A stretch of 64,000 nucleotides of DNA, from positions 1-64,000 of the forward strand of contig DASYNW010000199.1 of NCBI GenBank assembly GCA_036008325.1, in the 5' to 3' direction. The notes beneath the pieces were generated by a model. The model made no database searches, was not told the origin of the DNA, and saw only the letters and a list, made by a program, of their open reading frames with translations. The translations under genes and the position numbers were made by a program. Source of the DNA: AP-15 sp036008325. Its GTDB lineage: Bacteria > Pseudomonadota > Alphaproteobacteria > ATCC43930 > CGMCC-115725. Below, one piece after another: positions 60,603 to 64,000 of this stretch. How positions within the stretch are numbered: position 1 is the first letter of the stretch; each line of letters starts with the position of its first letter.

Positions 60603-61739
60603 ATGATGAGCGTCAGGCCCTACCGCGACATCCACCGCCGCACCTGCCGCAAGATCTACGTCGGCAAGGTGCCGGTCGGCGGCGACGCGCCGATCACCGT
60701 GCAGTCGATGACCAACACGGTGACGAGCGACGTCAAGGCGACGGTCGGGCAGGTCCAGGCGCTCGAACGCGCCGGTGCCGACATCGTCCGGGTGTCGTGT
60801 CCCGACCAGGAATCGGCGCTGGCGCTCAAGGACATCGTGCGCCAGGTGACGGTGCCGATCGTCGCCGACATCCATTTCCATTATCGCCGGGCAATCGAGG
60901 CGGCGCAGAGCGGTGCGGCCTGCCTGCGCATAAATCCGGGCAATATCGGCTCGTCCGAGCGGGTGCGCGAGGTGATCAAGGCGGCCAAGGATCACGGCTG
61001 CTCGATGCGGATCGGGGTCAATGCCGGCTCGCTCGAGCGCGACCTGCTCGAGAAGTATGGCGAGCCCTGCCCCGAGGCGATGGTCGAAAGCGCGTTGAAC
61101 CATGCCAGGATCCTCGAGGACAACGATTTCTTCGAGTTCAAGATCTCGTGCAAGGCCTCCGACGTGTTTCTTGCCGTCGCCGCCTATCAGCAACTGGCCG
61201 AAGCCTGCGACTATCCTCTGCATCTCGGCATCACCGAAGCCGGAGGGCTGCGCAGCGGCACAGTTAAATCATCGATCGGGCTCGGCATGCTGATGTGGTC
61301 GGGGATCGGCGACACCATCCGGGTGTCGCTGTCGGCCGACCCGGTCGAAGAGGTCAAGGCCGGGTTCGAGATGCTGAAATCGCTGAATTTGCGGCGCCGC
61401 GGAGTGACCGTGATTTCGTGCCCGTCCTGCGCGCGCCAGCAATTCGAGGTGATCAAGACTGTTGAGCGCCTCGAAGAGCGCCTCGCCCACATCACCACGC
61501 CGCTGACCGTCTCGGTGATCGGCTGCGTCGTCAACGGCCCGGGTGAAGCGCGCGAGACCGACATCGGCTTTACCGGGGGCGGCAATGGGACCCATCAGGT
61601 GTATATCAGCGGCCTGACCGATCATCGCCTCAAGGGGGCGGATATCGTCGATCACCTCGTCGAACTGATCGAGAAGAAGGCGGCCGAGATCGAGGGGCAG
61701 CGCAAGGCGGCCGAGCTGGTTGCGGCGCCTGCGCAGTAG
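60603..61739 (+). CDS. ispG: 4-hydroxy-3-methylbut-2-enyl-diphosphate synthase IspG
   Basis: 378-residue Fe-S enzyme of the MEP isoprenoid pathway. VGGDAPITVQSMTNT, VADIHFHY, LRINPGNIG and the three 4Fe-4S Cys in ISCPSCARQQF and VIGCVVNGPGEA are all present. GAGG precedes ATGATG; start at 60603 or one codon later. Downstream of rodZ and, with a GT87 gene between, of the hisS locus. Also known as GcpE. Confidence 0.97.
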   Translation: MMSVRPYRDIHRRTCRKIYVGKVPVGGDAPITVQSMTNTVTSDVKATVGQVQALERAGADIVRVSCPDQESALALKDIVRQVTVPIVADIHFHYRRAIEAAQSGAACLRINPGNIGSSERVREVIKAAKDHGCSMRIGVNAGSLERDLLEKYGEPCPEAMVESALNHARILEDNDFFEFKISCKASDVFLAVAAYQQLAEACDYPLHLGITEAGGLRSGTVKSSIGLGMLMWSGIGDTIRVSLSADPVEEVKAGFEMLKSLNLRRRGVTVISCPSCARQQFEVIKTVERLEERLAHITTPLTVSVIGCVVNGPGEARETDIGFTGGGNGTHQVYISGLTDHRLKGADIVDHLVELIEKKAAEIEGQRKAAELVAAPAQ

Positions 61740-61788
61740 CTCTGTGGTCGAGCCGGTCGTGGCGCGCGGGCGTGCGTTGCGGCCGAGC

Positions 61789-63009
61789 TTACTCGGATTG
61801 AGGTGTGGATATCGAGGCCGGCCCTGCGGCAAGACTATCCCGCCGCGTGCGCGCAAGGATCACCAGCACAAGGGCGGCGACAGCGCAGGGGGCGAGCAGG
61901 ACGTGCGTATAGGCGCCGAGTGGCCGGGAAACGAGCGGCGCTATCGCGTTTGCCGCCAATATGGTCCGTTCCCAAGGTCGCGCGCCGCGGCGTCCCTGTA
62001 TTTGAACGAGCCACGCCATGACCAGGGCGACGACCACGAGGTCGTAATCCAGAAAGAACGGCGAGGCGAGCGGCAACGCCGCTGCGAGAGAGGCGCCCCT
62101 GATTGCAGTATCGGGCGAATGCCGCCAACACCAAACGATGATCGCCGCCAATCCCAAGGCGGCGAGCGCCTGGATGGCCGCTGCCGCGGCAGGCGTCCCG
62201 CCGAGAAGACGGACTGCGGCAAAGACCGACGCGAATTTGTAATAGGGAACCAACCCGGATTCGAGCATTTGCCCGGCGAACGGCAGATTGGCGCGGAATC
62301 CGGCCCAGACACAGCTTCCGAACAGAACGTCGCTCGTAATCGCGAGAACGAGGAGGGTAAACATCGCCGCGCCGATTGCCCGCCATTGGCCGATGGCGAT
62401 CAAGGCGACCGGCACCAGCAATGCCAATTGCGGTTTGAATGCGAGTATGCCGAACAGTATCCCGGCCGTGACCGGTCGCCGATCCAACAGCAGCACACCC
62501 CATCCGAGCAGACCGGTGGTCAACAATGCGTTCTGACCATGGCCGATGGTCACCAGCACGGCGGGATAGGCGAGACCCGCCCAAAGCGTCAGCGGCCGGG
62601 GCAAAATTCGCCACAGCGCGGTCAGATATAGGGCAGCACCGAGGACCAGCCAAAGCGTGAGGGACCACAGATAGGGAAGAAGGGCCAGCGGGTACACGAT
62701 CAGCAGCGCATTGGGCGGGTATTCCCAGGCATAGAAAGCCGTGCGCGCGGGGTGGATCATCGCCTGCTCCAGGCCGGCGAGCGCCTCGGGATGGTAGATC
62801 GTATGCGCCTGCCCATGGAGCAGCGCCCACGATACGGTCCAAAAGCTGAGGAAATCGGTGCCGACCGGTCGTCCGAGCGGGTCGGTGATGCCGGGTCCGG
62901 CCAAGGTCCAGGCGATCATCGCAACGGCAGCGAGGATCAGGATGGTCGCGTAGGCGCGCAGCCGATCCGGTGTGAGCCACGGAGCGTCTCGCAAAAAAGC
63001 GGCGAACAA
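61789..63009 (-). CDS. GT87-family membrane glycosyltransferase-like (DUF2029)
   Basis: 406 residues, about ten to eleven transmembrane helices. DFLSFW after the first helix, FYAWEYPPNALLIVYPLALLP, and FKPQLALLVPVALIA are typical GT87/DUF2029 (polyprenyl-phosphate-mannose-dependent alpha-mannosyltransferase-like) features; the conserved Asp of DFLSFW is the probable catalytic residue. Start is TTG at 63009 with GAGG upstream. Role could be cell-surface glycan assembly. It is on the opposite strand between ispG and hisS. Confidence 0.8.
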   Translation of the reverse strand: MFAAFLRDAPWLTPDRLRAYATILILAAVAMIAWTLAGPGITDPLGRPVGTDFLSFWTVSWALLHGQAHTIYHPEALAGLEQAMIHPARTAFYAWEYPPNALLIVYPLALLPYLWSLTLWLVLGAALYLTALWRILPRPLTLWAGLAYPAVLVTIGHGQNALLTTGLLGWGVLLLDRRPVTAGILFGILAFKPQLALLVPVALIAIGQWRAIGAAMFTLLVLAITSDVLFGSCVWAGFRANLPFAGQMLESGLVPYYKFASVFAAVRLLGGTPAAAAAIQALAALGLAAIIVWCWRHSPDTAIRGASLAAALPLASPFFLDYDLVVVALVMAWLVQIQGRRGARPWERTILAANAIAPLVSRPLGAYTHVLLAPCAVAALVLVILARTRRDSLAAGPASISTPQSE

Positions 63010-63195
63010 GGGGTACCTCGCGCGGCAGCCGATAACGGCGGCTCGGCAACGATAGCCGGCGCTGGTTAGAAGATGGTTGAGAGCCGGTAAAAGGCCTAGC
63101 CGCGGGCGAGCGTTGCGTCGACAGCCGCCGCGACGCCCACTATGTATTGGGCGCCACCCTTCCGACGGCGGACGAGATGGCCGGAGAATTCGCCT

Positions 63196-64000
63196 ATGCC
63201 ACCCTTGCAGCCGGCTCGCGGCACCCAGGACCTACTGCCCGAGGCGGCGCGGCGCCACCGCCGGGTCAGCGAGACGGCGCGCGCGGTTTCCGAGCTCTAC
63301 GGGTTTGCCGAGATGGCAACCCCGATTTTCGAGTTCACCGAGGTCTTCGCCCGTCCGATCGGCGAGCACACCGACATCGTCGCGAAGGAAATGTATACAT
63401 TCGCGGACCGTGGCGGCGAGGAGGTCACCTTGCGCCCGGAGAATACCGCCGGCGTGGTGCGCGCCGTGCTCTCGAACGGGCTGACCCAGGCGACGCCGCT
63501 GAAGTTTTTCTATAGCGGCCCGATGTTTCGCTATGAGCGGCCGCAGAAGGGACGATTTCGCCAATTTCACCAAATCGGGGTCGAGCTGCTCGGTGTGGCC
63601 CAGCCCCAGGGCGACGTCGAGATCATCGCGCTCGGCAATCGCATCCTCGCCGCTCTCGGTGTGCGCGAGCGCACCGTGCTCGAGCTCAACACCCTGGGAG
63701 ACCCGGCAAGCCGCGCCGCCTATCGCGAGGCGCTGGTCTCCTATTTCTCGGCCCATGCTCAGAATTTATCTGAGGATAGCCGGCGCCGGCTCGAGCGCAA
63801 CCCGTTGCGAATTTTTGATTCGAAGCACGATGCAGATCAGCGCATCAGCGCCGATGCACCAGCCTTTGCCGAGTATTTGAACGCGGCCGCGCGCGATTTC
63901 TTTTCCCGCGTGCGCGACGGGCTCGATCGGCTCGGCATCGAATATCGGCTGAACCCGCGTCTGGTTCGCGGCCTCGACTACTACACCCATACGGCCTTCG
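63196..64000 (+). CDS. hisS: Histidyl-tRNA synthetase (3' end outside window)
   Basis: First 268 codons of a class II aminoacyl-tRNA synthetase charging tRNA-His. Start PLQPARGTQDLLP, motif 1 region with EFTEVFARPIGEHTDIVAKEMYTF, motif 2 FRYERPQKGRFRQFHQIGVELLG, and the HisA stretch RLVRGLDYYTHT. Start ATG 63196 with GGAG upstream. Truncated by the window edge, otherwise normal. Confidence 0.97.
   Translation, partial: MPPLQPARGTQDLLPEAARRHRRVSETARAVSELYGFAEMATPIFEFTEVFARPIGEHTDIVAKEMYTFADRGGEEVTLRPENTAGVVRAVLSNGLTQATPLKFFYSGPMFRYERPQKGRFRQFHQIGVELLGVAQPQGDVEIIALGNRILAALGVRERTVLELNTLGDPASRAAYREALVSYFSAHAQNLSEDSRRRLERNPLRIFDSKHDADQRISADAPAFAEYLNAAARDFFSRVRDGLDRLGIEYRLNPRLVRGLDYYTHTAF

Noticed and set aside
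1..64000. CRISPR arrays, tRNA or rRNA genes, insertion sequences, prophage or integrase genes
   Set aside because: No spaced direct repeats, cloverleaf-like stretches, transposase or integrase proteins were recognised in any intergenic region or frame.

Overview
The window is a contiguous piece of a high-GC alphaproteobacterial chromosome. Evidence for this is the gene set and order (mraZ-to-ftsZ cluster followed by lpxC, bamD, recN and ligA; a lysC-ptsP-type locus; rodZ-ispG-hisS), the FtsZ tail, two DUF1127 small proteins, a DUF1178 protein and strong G/C bias. It resembles Rhodospirillales-like genomes, but genus cannot be fixed from sequence reading alone. No CRISPR array, prophage, insertion sequence or tRNA was recognised.

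Layout. (1) 1-27000, almost entirely minus strand: a cell-division and cell-wall superoperon read from mraZ (25792) down to ftsZ (8432), then lpxC, bamD, recN, ligA, a TonB-like protein and an NRAMP-type metal transporter cut by the left edge. Most neighbours overlap by 4 bases (ATGA or GTGA), which suggests translational coupling. murD, normally between mraY and ftsW, is absent. Upstream of mraZ are a promoter and five TGGG boxes spaced exactly 10 bp apart, a probable MraZ autoregulatory operator. Further upstream on the same strand lies the RNase P RNA gene (26518-26958). (2) 27000-41000: accessory metabolism. It holds a secreted beta-helix protein, a DMT-family exporter, an amidohydrolase, an MFS transporter, an NHL-repeat protein, a Rieske oxygenase paired with a LigB-type extradiol dioxygenase, an M20 peptidase, a GFA-domain protein, aminopeptidase P and small unknown proteins. 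(3) 41000-43800: dnaB and prmA, bracketed by two perfect 22-bp palindromes; the prmA frame runs antisense through a DUF1127 gene. (4) 43800-54600: an RpiR regulator divergent from a polytopic membrane protein with a coupled small membrane protein, a CmcJ-type oxygenase, DUF1127, a LysR regulator, a PEP-CTERM protein, an atypical SDR, a glycine-zipper lipoprotein, a luciferase-like monooxygenase, a methyltransferase, DUF1178 and ubiG. (5) 54700-64000: lysC, a nitronate monooxygenase-like gene and ptsP as an overlapping trio, then a RodZ-like protein, ispG, a GT87 membrane protein and hisS, which is cut by the right edge.

How the genes work together. The left third makes UDP-MurNAc-pentapeptide and lipid II and assembles the divisome; lpxC and bamD add outer-membrane biogenesis. 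The middle looks like uptake and catabolism of aromatic or amide compounds, with exporters and regulators, but substrates cannot be read from sequence. The right part is conserved housekeeping: ubiquinone, aspartate-family amino acids, nitrogen PTS, isoprenoids and tRNA charging.

I did not find a clearly new defence, mobile or gene-cluster system. The best leads are the five-box mraZ operator, the murD gap, the RpiR/membrane-protein pair, the prmA/DUF1127 antisense overlap and the SDR that lacks its catalytic Tyr/Lys.
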